From the NCBI RefSeq assembly GCF_023074185.1, contig NZ_JADPKY010000139.1, positions 1-64,000 on the forward strand: a stretch of DNA of 64,000 nucleotides, in the 5' to 3' direction. Shown one piece after another: positions 53,759 to 63,035 of this stretch. Made by a program: the position numbers and the translations under genes. Below the pieces are notes generated by a model. That model ran no database searches, was not told where the DNA came from, and worked only from the letters and a program-made list of their open reading frames with translations. This stretch comes from Bradyrhizobium sp. 132 (GTDB taxonomy: Bacteria; Pseudomonadota; Alphaproteobacteria; Rhizobiales; Xanthobacteraceae). Numbering within the stretch: the stretch's first letter is position 1; every line of letters starts with the position of its first letter.

Positions 53759-54940
53759 GGCCATCGGCACCACGTCGCGTCCCTTCAGGACGTCCATGGC
53801 CGCCAATACGCCGCCGCTCCGGTGCGGGATCTTAGCAAGATCGAGGCCCATCTCGACGCCGGCGAGCGTGCCCATCAGCATCAGATCGTTGAAATGGCCG
53901 ATATGGCCGATGCGGAACACCTTGCCCTTGACCTTGTTCAGGCCGGTGCCGAGCGACATGTCGAAGGCTTCCAGCACCACCTTGCGGAAGGCGTCGGCGT
54001 CATGGCCATCAGGCACGCGCACGCCGGTCAGCGCCGGCGAATGTGCGGCGGGATCGGCGCACTGCGTCTCCAGGCCCCAGACTTTGACCGCAGCACGCGT
54101 CGCCGCACTGTGGCGCTTGTGGCGGGTCCAGGCGTTCTCAAGCCCCTCTTCTTCCAGCATCTTGACCGCTTCGCGCAGGCCGTAGAGCAGATTGGTCGCG
54201 GGCGTGTAGGGGAAGGTACCGAGCTTGTTGAAGCTGATCACCTCCTGCCAGTCCCAATAAGAGCGCATGCCGGGGTTGGCCTTGGCCATCGCGAGCGCCT
54301 TCTCCGAGACGGCATTGAAGCCGAGGCCCGGCGGCAGCATCAGGCCCTTCTGCGAGCCGGCGACCGAGACGTCGATGCCCCAGGCATCGTGTTCGTATTC
54401 AATCGAGCCGAGGCCGGAGATGGTATCGACCATCAGCAGCGCCGGATGCTTGACCCGGTCGAGCAGCTTGCGCACTTCGAGCGGCGGCGTCACGCAGCCG
54501 GTCGAGGTCTCGTTGTGGACGACGCAGACCGCCTTGATCGCGTGCTGCTTGTCGGCCGCAAGCCGCTTCTCCATCTCGGCGAGATCGGCGCCATGGCGCC
54601 AGTCGCTCGGGATGAAGTCGACGTTGAGCTTGAACTTCTCGGCGATGCCGCGCCACAGCACGGCGAACTGGCCGGTCTCGCACATCAACACCTTGTCGCC
54701 GGGCGCCAGCACGTTGACCATCGCAGCTTCCCAGGCGCCGGTGCCGGACGAGGGGAAGATGATCACGGGCTGCTTGGTGCGGAACGCCCGCTGCATTCCG
54801 GCGAGGACGGCGAAACCGAGCTCGGCGAACTCCGGACCGCGATGGTCCAGCGTCGGCATGTCCATCGCCCGCAGCACCCGGTCGGGCACGTTGGTCGGTC
54901 CTGGAATCTGTAGGAAATGCCTTCCAGTATGCACGGTCAT
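53741..54940 (-). CDS. sgaA: Serine-glyoxylate aminotransferase (first copy)
   Basis: 399 residues of the class V PLP fold. RHFLQIPGPTNVPDRVLRAM at the N-terminus, FPSSGTGAWEAAM as the phosphate-binding site, DTISGLGSIEYEHDAWGIDV with the cofactor Asp, and the PLP lysine in VAGSQKGLMLPPGLGFNAV, then GHFNDLMLMGTLAGVEM near the end. It converts serine and glyoxylate to hydroxypyruvate and glycine. ATG 54940 is the family start. The C-terminal KAQVA lies inside a 17-bp tandem repeat. It is followed by a paralogue in the same direction. Confidence 0.93.
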   Translation of the reverse strand: MTVHTGRHFLQIPGPTNVPDRVLRAMDMPTLDHRGPEFAELGFAVLAGMQRAFRTKQPVIIFPSSGTGAWEAAMVNVLAPGDKVLMCETGQFAVLWRGIAEKFKLNVDFIPSDWRHGADLAEMEKRLAADKQHAIKAVCVVHNETSTGCVTPPLEVRKLLDRVKHPALLMVDTISGLGSIEYEHDAWGIDVSVAGSQKGLMLPPGLGFNAVSEKALAMAKANPGMRSYWDWQEVISFNKLGTFPYTPATNLLYGLREAVKMLEEEGLENAWTRHKRHSAATRAAVKVWGLETQCADPAAHSPALTGVRVPDGHDADAFRKVVLEAFDMSLGTGLNKVKGKVFRIGHIGHFNDLMLMGTLAGVEMGLDLAKIPHRSGGVLAAMDVLKGRDVVPMAKAQVA

Positions 54941-55130
54941 CGGCGTCCTTCCCGGTCTTGCCTTGATTTTGATGGCCGCCGAATAGCACCATTTGACCGG
55001 CTTGTCCCCTCTTCTAAAGGCGGCTCCCATGCATGGCCGGAGGGCGGCCGCCCCCTACTCTGCGGCCATACTCCCATCTCACCCTCCCTGAATGCTTTTT
55101 GTGGTTGTCGTCCGCGTGTCCCCGCGCGGT

Positions 55131-56333
55131 TTAAGTGCCGACCACTTTCAGATGCGGCGACGTATTGCCCTGCGGGCGCTGCTCCAGCAGCTTCATCGCG
55201 GCATCGACGCCGCCGGAGCGGTGCGGCACGCCCGCGACCGAAAGGCCCATCTCCACGCCGGTGAGCGCGCCGAGCAGCGTCAGCGCGTTGCATTCGCCGA
55301 GATGGCCGATGCGGAAGACTTTGCCCGCGACCTTCGACAGGCCCGAGCCGAGCGACATGTTGTAATTGTCGAGCACGATCTTGCGGAATTGATCGGCGTC
55401 ATGTCCCGGCGGCATCAGCACCGCCGTGAGCACCGGCGAAAATTCCGATGGCTCCTGGCAGAGGATTTCGAGGCCCCAATGATTGACGGCGGCACGGGTC
55501 GCAGCAGCCAACCGCTGATGCCGCGCGAACACGTCGTCGAGCCCCTCTTCGAGCAGCATCGCGATCGCCTCGCGCAGGCCGTAGAGCAGATTGGTTGCCG
55601 GCGTGTAGGGGAAGAAGCCGTTTGCATTGGGCTTGAGCATCTCCTCCCAGTCGAAATAGGAGCGCGGCATCTTGTTGGTCTTCGCCGCAGCGCGCGCCTT
55701 CTCCGAGATCGCGTTGAAGCCGAGGCCGGGCGGCAGCATGAAACCCTTCTGCGAGCAGCTGACGCTGACATCGACCTTCCATTCGTCGTGGCGGTAGTCG
55801 ACCGAGCCGAGCGAGGAGATGGTGTCGACCATCAGCAGCGCCGGATGCCCTGTACGATCGATCGCGGCGCGGATCTCGGCGATCCGGCTGGTCGCGCCGG
55901 TCGAGGTCTCGTTGTGCACGACCATCACGGCCTTGATCGCGTGGGCGGTGTCGTCAGTGAGTCTTGCCTCGATCACGGCCGGATCGGCGCCGCGGCGCCA
56001 GTCGCCGGGAACGAAATCGACCTCGATGCCGAACCGTCCCGCCATTTGGCGCCACAGAGTGGCGAAATGGCCGGTCTCGACCATCAGCACCTTGTCGCCC
56101 GGCGACAGCGTGTTGACGATCGCGGCCTCCCAGGCGCCGGTCCCCGACGAGGGGAAGATCACCACCGGGCCGGCGGTCTGGAAGATTTTCCGGCTGCCTT
56201 CGAGCACGGCCCGGCCGAGCTCGCCGAATTCCGCGCTCCGGTGGTCGATGACGGGCATGTCCATGGCGCGCAGGACGCGCTCGGGGACCGGGCTCGGCCC
56301 CGGTATCTGAAGGAAATGGCGTCCCTGATGCAT
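55131..56333 (-). CDS. Serine-glyoxylate aminotransferase (second copy)
   Basis: 400 residues, collinear with the first copy throughout (RHFLQIPGPSPVPERVLRAM, FPSSGTGAWEAAI, DTISSLGSVDYRHDEWKVDV, SCSQKGFMLPPGLGFNAIS with the PLP Lys, GHLGECNALTLLGALTGVEM). Clear differences lie in the region after the PLP lysine (LKPNANGFFPYTPATN against ISFNKLGTFPYTPATN) and in the C-terminus, so substrate range may differ. GGAGG stands seven bases before ATG 56333. It is divergent from gntR and probably controlled by it. Confidence 0.93.
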   Translation of the reverse strand: MHQGRHFLQIPGPSPVPERVLRAMDMPVIDHRSAEFGELGRAVLEGSRKIFQTAGPVVIFPSSGTGAWEAAIVNTLSPGDKVLMVETGHFATLWRQMAGRFGIEVDFVPGDWRRGADPAVIEARLTDDTAHAIKAVMVVHNETSTGATSRIAEIRAAIDRTGHPALLMVDTISSLGSVDYRHDEWKVDVSVSCSQKGFMLPPGLGFNAISEKARAAAKTNKMPRSYFDWEEMLKPNANGFFPYTPATNLLYGLREAIAMLLEEGLDDVFARHQRLAAATRAAVNHWGLEILCQEPSEFSPVLTAVLMPPGHDADQFRKIVLDNYNMSLGSGLSKVAGKVFRIGHLGECNALTLLGALTGVEMGLSVAGVPHRSGGVDAAMKLLEQRPQGNTSPHLKVVGT

Positions 56334-56377
56334 GAAAACCTCCCTGTCGGCGGATTCTGGCCGGCTCTGCGAGCTAG

Positions 56378-56388
56378 TTTGCATTCAT
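56378..56388. promoter_or_regulatory. Candidate operator, copy 1 (TTTGCATTCAT)
   Basis: TTTGCATTCAT lies 45 bases upstream of the second aminotransferase, between it and gntR. The same 11 bases are found upstream of the glycolate-oxidase-like gene at 57224-57234, on the other side of gntR. A GntR operator is the simplest explanation but is not shown. Confidence 0.45.
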
Positions 56389-56457
56389 TTTTTGTACTTT
56401 CAATCAAAATTTGGTATTCGATTGTGAAGATCGACGCGACCAAACGAGCAAACTATT

Positions 56458-57204
56458 GTGCTGCAAATGAAATCCACGATTCCCGACACCGGGGTTCCGA
56501 TTGCCCCGTCCGCCGCAAATGGCGGCGACCGCCAGGAGGCCTCGCTTCACGGCGAGATCCTGCTGCGGCTGCGCGACTACGTGGTCGAGGGCAACATTCC
56601 GGACGGCGCCCGCGTTCCCGAGCGGCAGCTCTGCGAGATGCTCGGCATCTCCCGCACACCGCTGCGCGAGGCACTGAAAGTGCTCGCCGCAGAGGGGCTG
56701 ATCGAGCTTCTCCCCAATCGCGGCGCGCGGGTCCGCCAACTCAGCCAGCGCGATCTCGAGGAGCTGTTCGACATCATGGCGGGGCTGGAAAGCCTGGCCG
56801 GGCGCCTCGCCTGCGAAGCCATTACGGATGCGGAAATCGCCGCGATCGAGCAGCTGCATTACGAGATGTACGGCCACTATCTGCATCGCGACATGCACGG
56901 CTATTTCCAGATCAACCAGCGCATCCACGAAAGCATCGTCGCGGCCGCGCGCAACGAGACGCTGAAGACCGCCTACGCGAACTTTGCCGGGCGGATCCGC
57001 CGCGTCCGCTACTCCGCGAATTTCGCCCGCAAGCGGCAGCGCTGGGCCGAAGCGATGCGCGAGCACGAGACCATCCTCGACGCGCTGCGCCGCCGTGCCG
57101 CGAGTGAGCTCAGCGACATCCTGTTCCAGCACCTGCGCAACAAGCGGACGGCCGCGATCGAGCACCTGACCGAGCCCCAAGAGGGCGCTTCGGCCGCGCC
57201 GTGA
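56458..57204 (+). CDS. GntR-family regulator, FadR/FCD subgroup
   Basis: 248 residues. A winged helix-turn-helix (LLRLRDYVVEGNIPDGARV, RQLCEMLGISRTPLREALKV) is followed by a helical FCD ligand domain (DLEELFDIMAGLESLAGRLA, INQRIHESIVAAARNETL). Metal-binding residues (His/Glu) may lie in the H-ESIV and H-TILD segments. It is the only regulator here and sits between divergent glyoxylate/glycolate genes, so it should control them in response to an organic acid such as glycolate. The start is a GTG at 56458 or the ATG at 56467. Confidence 0.92.
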   Translation: MLQMKSTIPDTGVPIAPSAANGGDRQEASLHGEILLRLRDYVVEGNIPDGARVPERQLCEMLGISRTPLREALKVLAAEGLIELLPNRGARVRQLSQRDLEELFDIMAGLESLAGRLACEAITDAEIAAIEQLHYEMYGHYLHRDMHGYFQINQRIHESIVAAARNETLKTAYANFAGRIRRVRYSANFARKRQRWAEAMREHETILDALRRRAASELSDILFQHLRNKRTAAIEHLTEPQEGASAAP

Positions 57205-57223
57205 GGGCAGCCGAGCCTGCTCA

Positions 57224-57234
57224 TTTGCATTCAT
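57224..57234. promoter_or_regulatory. Candidate operator, copy 2 (TTTGCATTCAT)
   Basis: The same 11 bases as at 56378-56388 stand 76 bases before the glycolate-oxidase-like gene. An inverted partner ATGAATAC (57258-57265) follows, so a GNATTCAT-type palindromic site is possible. Confidence 0.45.
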
Positions 57235-57309
57235 AATGTAATCGATCAGAAACAAGAATGAATACTCCAGTCCGGCCGTAGGCCTCGCTGGATCAGTCCG
57301 GGACCAGGG

Positions 57310-60285
57310 ATGACAAACGCCTCCTCGCTCGAACGGCGCCTGCGCGCGGAAATGACCGGCGACGTCCTGTTCGACGGTTTCAGCCGCGGCCGCTACGCCA
57401 CCGACGCCTCGTTCTACCAGATCGTGCCCGCGGGCGTGGTTGTGCCCAAGACCATGGACGAGGCCTTGCGGGCGCTGGCAATCGCCCGGGACGACGGACG
57501 CAAGGTCACCCCGCGCGGCGGCGGCACCTCGCAATGCGGCCAGACCGTCAATGACGGCCTTGTGGTCGATCTCTCGAAGCATCTGACCCGGATCCTGTCG
57601 CTCGACGTCGAGGCCCGCACCTGCGTGGTCGAGCCGGGCATCGTGCTCGACGACCTCAACCGCCAGCTTAGGAAGCACGGCCTCTGGTTTCCCGTCGACG
57701 TCTCCACGGCCTCGCGCGCCACCATCGGCGGCATGGCCGGCAACAATTCCTGCGGCGGCCGTAGCTTGCGCTACGGCACCATGCGCGACAACACGCTGTC
57801 GATGGAGGCCGCGCTCGCGGACGGCACACTGAGCCGTTACGGCGAGGTGGCGCGCGATCTCTCTGATCTCGATGCGAACGACAGCGCCCGCGCCCTGTTC
57901 CGCGACATGCTCGATCTCGGCGCCCGCGAGGCCGAGGAGATCGCCGCGCGCTTCCCGAAGGTGCAGCGCCGAGTCGGCGGCTACAATCTCGATGCGCTGG
58001 TGCCGCGCAATGCGCGCAACAACATGGCGCATCTTCTCGTGGGCTCCGAGGGCACTCTCGCCTTTACCACCAAGGTCGAGCTGAAGCTGTGGCCAGTGAT
58101 CCGCAACAAGGCGCTCGGCATCTGCCATTTCGGCAATTTTTACGAGGCGATGGACGCCGCTCAGCATCTGGTCAAGCTGAAGCCGATCGCGGTCGAGCTG
58201 GTCGATCGTACCATGCTCGCGCTCGGCCGCGACATCGCGATGTTCCAGCCGATCATCTCTGCTGCCATCAAGGGCGATCCGGATGCGGTGCTGGTGGTCG
58301 AATTCGCTGAAGAGGATCAGGCGGATAATCTCGTACGCCTGAAGCAGCTCGGCGAGCTGATGGGCGATCTCGGCTTCGGCTGGAACAACGACAAGCGCAA
58401 ATGGGGCGGCGTGGTCGAAATCATCGAGCCTGCGCTGCAGAGTGGCATCGCCGATTTCCGCGCCGCCGGCCTCAATGTCATGATGTCGATGAAGCAGGAG
58501 GGCAAGCCGGTCTCCTTTGTCGAGGACTGCGCCGTGCCGCTGCCGCATCTCGCCGACTACACCGCGCGGCTGAGCGAGGTGTTCGCCAGGCACGGCACCA
58601 GCGGCACGATGTACGCCCATGCCTCCGAGGGCTGCCTGCATGTGCGGCCGGTGTTGAATTTGAAGCTCGATAAGGACGTCCAGGCGATGCGCGCCATCGC
58701 CGAAGAGGCCTTCGAGCTGGTGCGCGAATACAAGGGCTCGCATTCCGGCGAACATGGCGACGGCCTGGTGCGCTCCGAATTCCACGAAACAATGTTCGGC
58801 GAGCGCCTGGTCGCCGACTTCCGCGAGGTGAAGCAGCGCTTCGATCCCGATGGCGTGCTCAACCCCGGCAAGATCGTCGACGCACCGAAGATGGACGATC
58901 GTTCGCTATTCCGCTTCAAGCCTGAGTATCGCGTCGCCGAGCTCAAGACAAAACTCGACTGGTCCGCTTATCCCGGGGCAGGCGGCGGTTTTCAGGGCGC
59001 GGTCGAGATGTGCAACAACAACGGCGCCTGCCGCAAGCTCGAAGGCGGCGTGATGTGCCCGTCCTACCGCGCGACGCGCAACGAGAAGGACGTCACGCGA
59101 GGGCGTGCGAACACTTTGCGGCTCGCCATCTCCGGCCAGCTCGGCGATGGCGCCTTGTCGTCGGACGAGATGATGGAGACGCTAAAGCTCTGCGTCTCCT
59201 GCAAGGCCTGCCGCCACGAATGCCCGACCGGTGTCGACATGGCCAAGATGAAGATCGAGGTGCTCGCCGCGCGTGCGGCGTCACACGGCCTGACCTTGCG
59301 CGATCGCCTGGTCGGCTACCTGCCGCGCTATGCCGGCCTCGCGTCGCGCTTCGCGCCGCTCGTCAATCTGCGCAATCACAGCCCGCTGCTGCGAAGACTG
59401 TTCGAGCGCTTCGCCGGCATCAGCGCGCGACGCGCTCTGCCCGCCTTCCGCAGTGATGTGTTCGTGCCGCCTGCGGACAGCGTGGGACCTGAAACCGGCC
59501 GCGAGGTCGTGCTGTTCGCCGACACCTTCAATCGCATCTATGAGCGCGAAAATCTCGAGGCCGCGCTGCGCGTGCTCGCGTCTGGCGGCTATCGCGTGCA
59601 CCTGCCGAAGCCCGCGAGCGGCAGCCGGCCGCTGTGCTGCGGCCGCACCTTCCTGTCCGCCGGTCTCGTCGCCGAAGCCAAAGTCGAACTCGACCGCCTT
59701 GTCACCGCCTTCGCGCCCTTCGCCGCGCGCGGCGTGCCGATCGTAGGTCTCGAGCCAAGCTGCCTGCTAACCTTGCGCGACGAGCTGGCTTCGCTGCGCA
59801 AGGACAACGACGCCAAGGCCGTCGGCGCCCACGCGCTGACCTTCGAGGAATTCCTGGTGCGCGAGGCCGAGGCCGGCCGCCTGCAACTGCCGCTCGGCAC
59901 GATCGCCGACAAGGCCGTGGTGCACGGCCATTGCCATCAAAAATCCTTCGGCGCCTTCAAGCCGGTCGAGCAGGTGCTGCGCCTCGTCCCCGGTCTTGAG
60001 GTCGAGACCATCGAGTCGAGCTGCTGCGGCATGGCGGGTGCTTTTGGCTATGGTGCCGACACGTACGATGCCTCGATCGAGATGGCCGAGCTGTCGCTGC
60101 TGCCCGCCGTGCGGAAGGCTGATCATGCGACGTTGGTCGTCGCCGACGGCACTTCCTGCCGCCACCAGATCCACGACGGCGCACAACGCCAAGCGCTTCA
60201 CGCCGCCCGCGTGCTGGCAATGAGCCTCGACCGCGCCAAAGCCAATTCCACTTCAACCGCTGTAAAGGAACCCAGCCATGGCTGA
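57310..60285 (+). CDS. FAD-linked oxidase fused to Fe-S/CCG domains (GlcD-GlcF-like)
   Basis: 991 residues in one chain. FAD_binding_4 domain with PRGGGTSQCGQTVNDG and GGMAGNNSCGGRSLRYG (about 40-250), then FAD-oxidase C domain (about 280-540, with HSGEHGDGLVRSE). A 4Fe-4S-like site follows, CNNNGACRKLEGGVMCPSYR (about 567), and a second, CVSCKACRHECP (about 627). Two CCG domains end the protein (CCGRTF at about 775, CCGMAGAFG at about 904). This is the YdiJ/GlcDF-type organisation of D-2-hydroxyacid dehydrogenases that pass electrons to the quinone pool. In this locus glycolate or a related 2-hydroxyacid is the likely substrate. It is followed by glcG with an eight-base overlap. Confidence 0.9.
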   Translation: MTNASSLERRLRAEMTGDVLFDGFSRGRYATDASFYQIVPAGVVVPKTMDEALRALAIARDDGRKVTPRGGGTSQCGQTVNDGLVVDLSKHLTRILSLDVEARTCVVEPGIVLDDLNRQLRKHGLWFPVDVSTASRATIGGMAGNNSCGGRSLRYGTMRDNTLSMEAALADGTLSRYGEVARDLSDLDANDSARALFRDMLDLGAREAEEIAARFPKVQRRVGGYNLDALVPRNARNNMAHLLVGSEGTLAFTTKVELKLWPVIRNKALGICHFGNFYEAMDAAQHLVKLKPIAVELVDRTMLALGRDIAMFQPIISAAIKGDPDAVLVVEFAEEDQADNLVRLKQLGELMGDLGFGWNNDKRKWGGVVEIIEPALQSGIADFRAAGLNVMMSMKQEGKPVSFVEDCAVPLPHLADYTARLSEVFARHGTSGTMYAHASEGCLHVRPVLNLKLDKDVQAMRAIAEEAFELVREYKGSHSGEHGDGLVRSEFHETMFGERLVADFREVKQRFDPDGVLNPGKIVDAPKMDDRSLFRFKPEYRVAELKTKLDWSAYPGAGGGFQGAVEMCNNNGACRKLEGGVMCPSYRATRNEKDVTRGRANTLRLAISGQLGDGALSSDEMMETLKLCVSCKACRHECPTGVDMAKMKIEVLAARAASHGLTLRDRLVGYLPRYAGLASRFAPLVNLRNHSPLLRRLFERFAGISARRALPAFRSDVFVPPADSVGPETGREVVLFADTFNRIYERENLEAALRVLASGGYRVHLPKPASGSRPLCCGRTFLSAGLVAEAKVELDRLVTAFAPFAARGVPIVGLEPSCLLTLRDELASLRKDNDAKAVGAHALTFEEFLVREAEAGRLQLPLGTIADKAVVHGHCHQKSFGAFKPVEQVLRLVPGLEVETIESSCCGMAGAFGYGADTYDASIEMAELSLLPAVRKADHATLVVADGTSCRHQIHDGAQRQALHAARVLAMSLDRAKANSTSTAVKEPSHG

Positions 60286-60706
60286 CCTCCCGCTCGACAC
60301 CGCCCGAAACATCCTCGACGCCGCCTTCGCGAAAGCGGCCGAACTGAAGCTCAAGCCGCTTGTCGTCACCGTCCTCGACGCCCGCGGCGTGCTCAAGATC
60401 GCAGCCGCGCAAGACGGCACCAGCCTGATGCGCGCCGAGATCGCCCATGGCAAAGCCTATGGCGCGCTCGCCCTTGGCATGGGCTCGCGTGCGCTGTACC
60501 AGCGCGCGCAGGAGCAGGCCTATTTCATCAACGCCGTGAACACGATTGCAAAAGGCGCGATGGTGCCGGTTCCCGGCGGCGTACTGATCCTGGACGGCAC
60601 GACCCTTCTGGGCGCAGTGGGCGTCTCCGGAGACACCTCCGACAACGACGAAGCGTGCGCGGTCGCGGGCATCCAGGCGGCGGATTTGAACGCGAACGCG
60701 GGGTAA
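60278..60706 (+). CDS. glcG: GlcG/HbpS-family protein
   Basis: 142 residues, the typical length of the haem-degrading/GlcG (DUF336) family. DTARNILDAAFAKAAELKL, VTVLDARGVLKIAAAQDG, RAEIAHGKAYGALALGM, VPVPGGVLILDGTTLLGAVGVSGD and DNDEACAVAGIQA. It is commonly encoded beside glycolate oxidase genes but has no firm reaction that I know of. The start overlaps the end of the oxidase, so both are coupled. Confidence 0.92.
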   Translation: MADLPLDTARNILDAAFAKAAELKLKPLVVTVLDARGVLKIAAAQDGTSLMRAEIAHGKAYGALALGMGSRALYQRAQEQAYFINAVNTIAKGAMVPVPGGVLILDGTTLLGAVGVSGDTSDNDEACAVAGIQAADLNANAG

Positions 60707-61704
60707 AATTTGTCCGCCGATTGGTCAGCGGAAAGCTCGATGATCCCTTGGCGGCCCATCACCGCCGTAGGCCGGGCGTGGCTCGCCGCAAACATTGCGG
60801 CTAGAAGTAATTTCTAGAATTTCGCGTTACCTCCGGGGGTGTGTAACCGGCGGCGTTGCTCAGTTGGCCATCACGCGTGACACCGTCACCCGTGACGCAT
60901 TTGAGCTAACGCACCGTATCGCACCGTGTGCGTACCGAGCGATAGCGCCGGAGACCTCATGACCAGGATCCGCACGGGGCCGTGCCATCCGGACTGGGGC
61001 CGCGCAGCGTGGCCGCAGTCCGCCATGAAGGCCAAGACCGAGTTCCGGTTGCCGCTGCCAGCCTTTGTGCGCGACATCGCGGTCTTCCGACGCAGGACTG
61101 GTGGCAGCTCGTCGCGAACGAAGGCAAGGGACTGCTTTCGACGCTGCCGTCAAGTAGGCTCCGATGACCACGTCAGCGGCATGAAGCGGCTCGCCGAGCT
61201 ACGCGCGTGTTTCGAGGCGAACCGCGACATCCCCAAGAAAAACCCGAAGGATGTCAGGGCGCTTGAAGTCGGGTTCGCGGAAATGAGCGCGCGCTACCCC
61301 GGCGAAGTTCTCGCGCCAGCTGAGGCTGCTTTCGACGCGCGGGGTGCCTAGCCCGCGCGTATGGAAGCGCGTCGATCGGGGCGATCCCGGAAGCAGCCGG
61401 GCCGAAAGAGCAAGAGCGCCGCGCTAGTGCGAGGCTAAATCAAAGGCAAGCTAGATGCTCCCAGACCGCCATCAACAGCCAACTCCGCCTCCGCGCTCTT
61501 TCCCGAGAAGGCGCCCAACCATCGTTTCCGAAGCGGAGCCGCAAATATTGTTGTGGAGAAGCCAAAATGGAGCAGCTAACTCCCACTAGCTTCCCCAACT
61601 GGTTTGAGGCTCCCTCTCACGACCGGTACTCTTTGCCATAGAAGCGAGGCCAAACGCGGCCTTGCGCGCGGTAGACTTACCGCCGTGAGCACACAGGAAA
61701 GAAC
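60707..61704. other. About 1 kb with only degraded coding fragments
   Basis: On the plus strand MKAKTEFRLPLPAFVRDIAV (from 61025), QDWWQLVANEGKGLLSTLP (another frame near 61100) and MKRLAELRACFEANRDIPKK (61181-61351) look like pieces of one small gene broken by frameshifts. The last piece (56 codons) is open on its own. No tRNA or repeat was recognised. Base usage changes here, suggesting a transition into acquired DNA. Confidence 0.4.
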
Positions 61705-62235
61705 ATGCACAAGAAGACGTTGAAGGTGACGGACATCGAGACGGTGCTCCGACGGTTGTCCGGCGCCATCGAAATGGATCAGATCTACGTCGATGGATTG
61801 CCCCGCGAGTCCTTTCTGAACGTCTACGACGACGCCCTCTGGCGCGACTGGCGTCACGACCACGGTGTTTTCATTGGTAAGCTGCTCGCGAGCGCGCATG
61901 CCATCAATTCCGCCCACCTGGAGCGACTGACGGAAGTCGCTTCCAGTTTCGACCCGGAAGTCATCGGGCAGATCATGCTAGAGATATTCGCTGAGATCGT
62001 CAGCGGCTCGTCGGCCGCGGGCTGCGAGACGGCCGATCATTTCGTCGAGTGGGTGACCGGCGAGGTCGTTCGGCTGGGGCGCGGCAAGCGGCCCAGCCGG
62101 TCGGCGCACAAGTCGATCGAGCAGTGGTTTTCTGACATCGATCCGTTGACGATCTCGCAAGATCCCGAATGCGGATATCCGCTTCCCTTCGATGCGATCC
62201 GCGCCAGCCGAGTCGCGTCGCAACAGACGCGCTGA
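61705..62235 (+). CDS. Hypothetical protein
   Basis: 176 residues starting MHKKTLKVTDIETVLRRLSG. It is acidic-to-neutral, mostly helical by composition, with two Trp in ALWRDWRHDHG and a helix HLERLTEVASSFDPEVIGQIML. The C-terminal EQWFSDIDPLTISQDPE is distinctive. I do not recognise a family; no membrane segment or signal is present. A weak ribosome-binding site (GGAAAGAAC) precedes the ATG. The length and even amino-acid composition argue for a real gene in an accessory region. Confidence 0.55.
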   Translation: MHKKTLKVTDIETVLRRLSGAIEMDQIYVDGLPRESFLNVYDDALWRDWRHDHGVFIGKLLASAHAINSAHLERLTEVASSFDPEVIGQIMLEIFAEIVSGSSAAGCETADHFVEWVTGEVVRLGRGKRPSRSAHKSIEQWFSDIDPLTISQDPECGYPLPFDAIRASRVASQQTR

Positions 62236-62464
62236 GCGCCCGTCGGGGCCCAGACTTGGAACATCGCGGCGTTCGGCGCCTTCCGGAGTCGATCGCTGCC
62301 GCTCGAGAAGCGGCAGCGGCTGAGAGCGACCCTGACCTAGCATGCCGTCTGATAAAGCTTCGCCGGGATGAACCCTTAGCTGCCGGCCAACTGTTGGAAC
62401 TGCTCGTCAAGCCGGTCTCCTCGACGCCAAGAGGCAATGCCAACGTTTGCAGCCTTCAAAGCAA

Positions 62465-62833
62465 TCACCGCTTAGGCAGCCGTAGATTAGGGCTGTCTGA
62501 ATGAAGCCTGAGCTCAGTCTGCGCGCCGCGCCCGCCATTCGGAGGCTTTCGAGCGATGTATCGCCGTCGGCAGCGCACTCCAGAAGCTTCGATGTGACAG
62601 AAGCTTTCTGTCCCATCGCAAGGACAGGAGCGTTGGCGCACCTTTCGTCCAGTATACGGCGCAGTAGATCCGCGCCGAGCCGAATCCGTCATCGCCGTGC
62701 TGCCGCAGAAGACGAAGAGCGGGAGCGCGTCGTCAGCAACGCGGGTGTCGTGGTAGCGCTGACAGGCAGCCAGAAGCGCGTCGAGCTTGGCGACGTGGCG
62801 GTGGATCTCTCCGATTGCGAAGGTGGTAGGCAT
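62465..62833 (-). CDS. Hypothetical protein of the minus-strand small-gene series
   Basis: 122 codons from an ATG that overlaps the stop of the 65-residue gene (TGATG at 62833). The start MPTTFAIGEIHRHVAKLDALL, then ACQRYHDTRVADDALPLFVF, looks like genuine protein. After about residue 55 the composition turns arginine/serine-rich, while another frame (GFGSARIYCAVYWTKG) looks better, so a frameshift near 62690 is possible. No family is recognised. Confidence 0.4.
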   Translation of the reverse strand: MPTTFAIGEIHRHVAKLDALLAACQRYHDTRVADDALPLFVFCGSTAMTDSARRGSTAPYTGRKVRQRSCPCDGTESFCHIEASGVRCRRRYIARKPPNGGRGAQTELRLHSDSPNLRLPKR

Positions 62834-63030
62834 CAGTGCAGCCGCCCCCTGCTTCGTCCGCACTCCGCCCACCGCGCGACGAAGGCCGGCGCGTCGATCG
62901 GATGCAGGTAGATTTGGGTGGTGTCGGCGTCGCCGACGACGCGGACCAGGTCGGCCAGGCGGCCGTCGACCACTAGCTCGCCGATCTCGATCACGCAGAC
63001 GCGGCCTGGCCGGATGTTGGGCGTCTTCAA
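62833..63030 (-). CDS. Small hypothetical protein
   Basis: 65 residues with a TTG or upstream in-frame start near 63030: TPNIRPGRVCVIEIGELVVD, then GDADTTQIYLHPIDAPAFVA. The alternating hydrophobic pattern suggests a small beta-rich domain. It is placed between a membrane-protein remnant and the gene at 62465, with overlapping ends, as in phage or plasmid operons. I do not recognise the family. Confidence 0.45.
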   Translation of the reverse strand: MKTPNIRPGRVCVIEIGELVVDGRLADLVRVVGDADTTQIYLHPIDAPAFVARWAECGRSRGRLH

Positions 63031-63035
63031 AACCT

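Noticed and set aside
56404-58785. A 793-codon minus-strand frame opposite gntR and the oxidase
   Set aside because: It is the antisense of two well-supported genes, with His/Ala/Asp-rich composition typical of GC-rich shadows.
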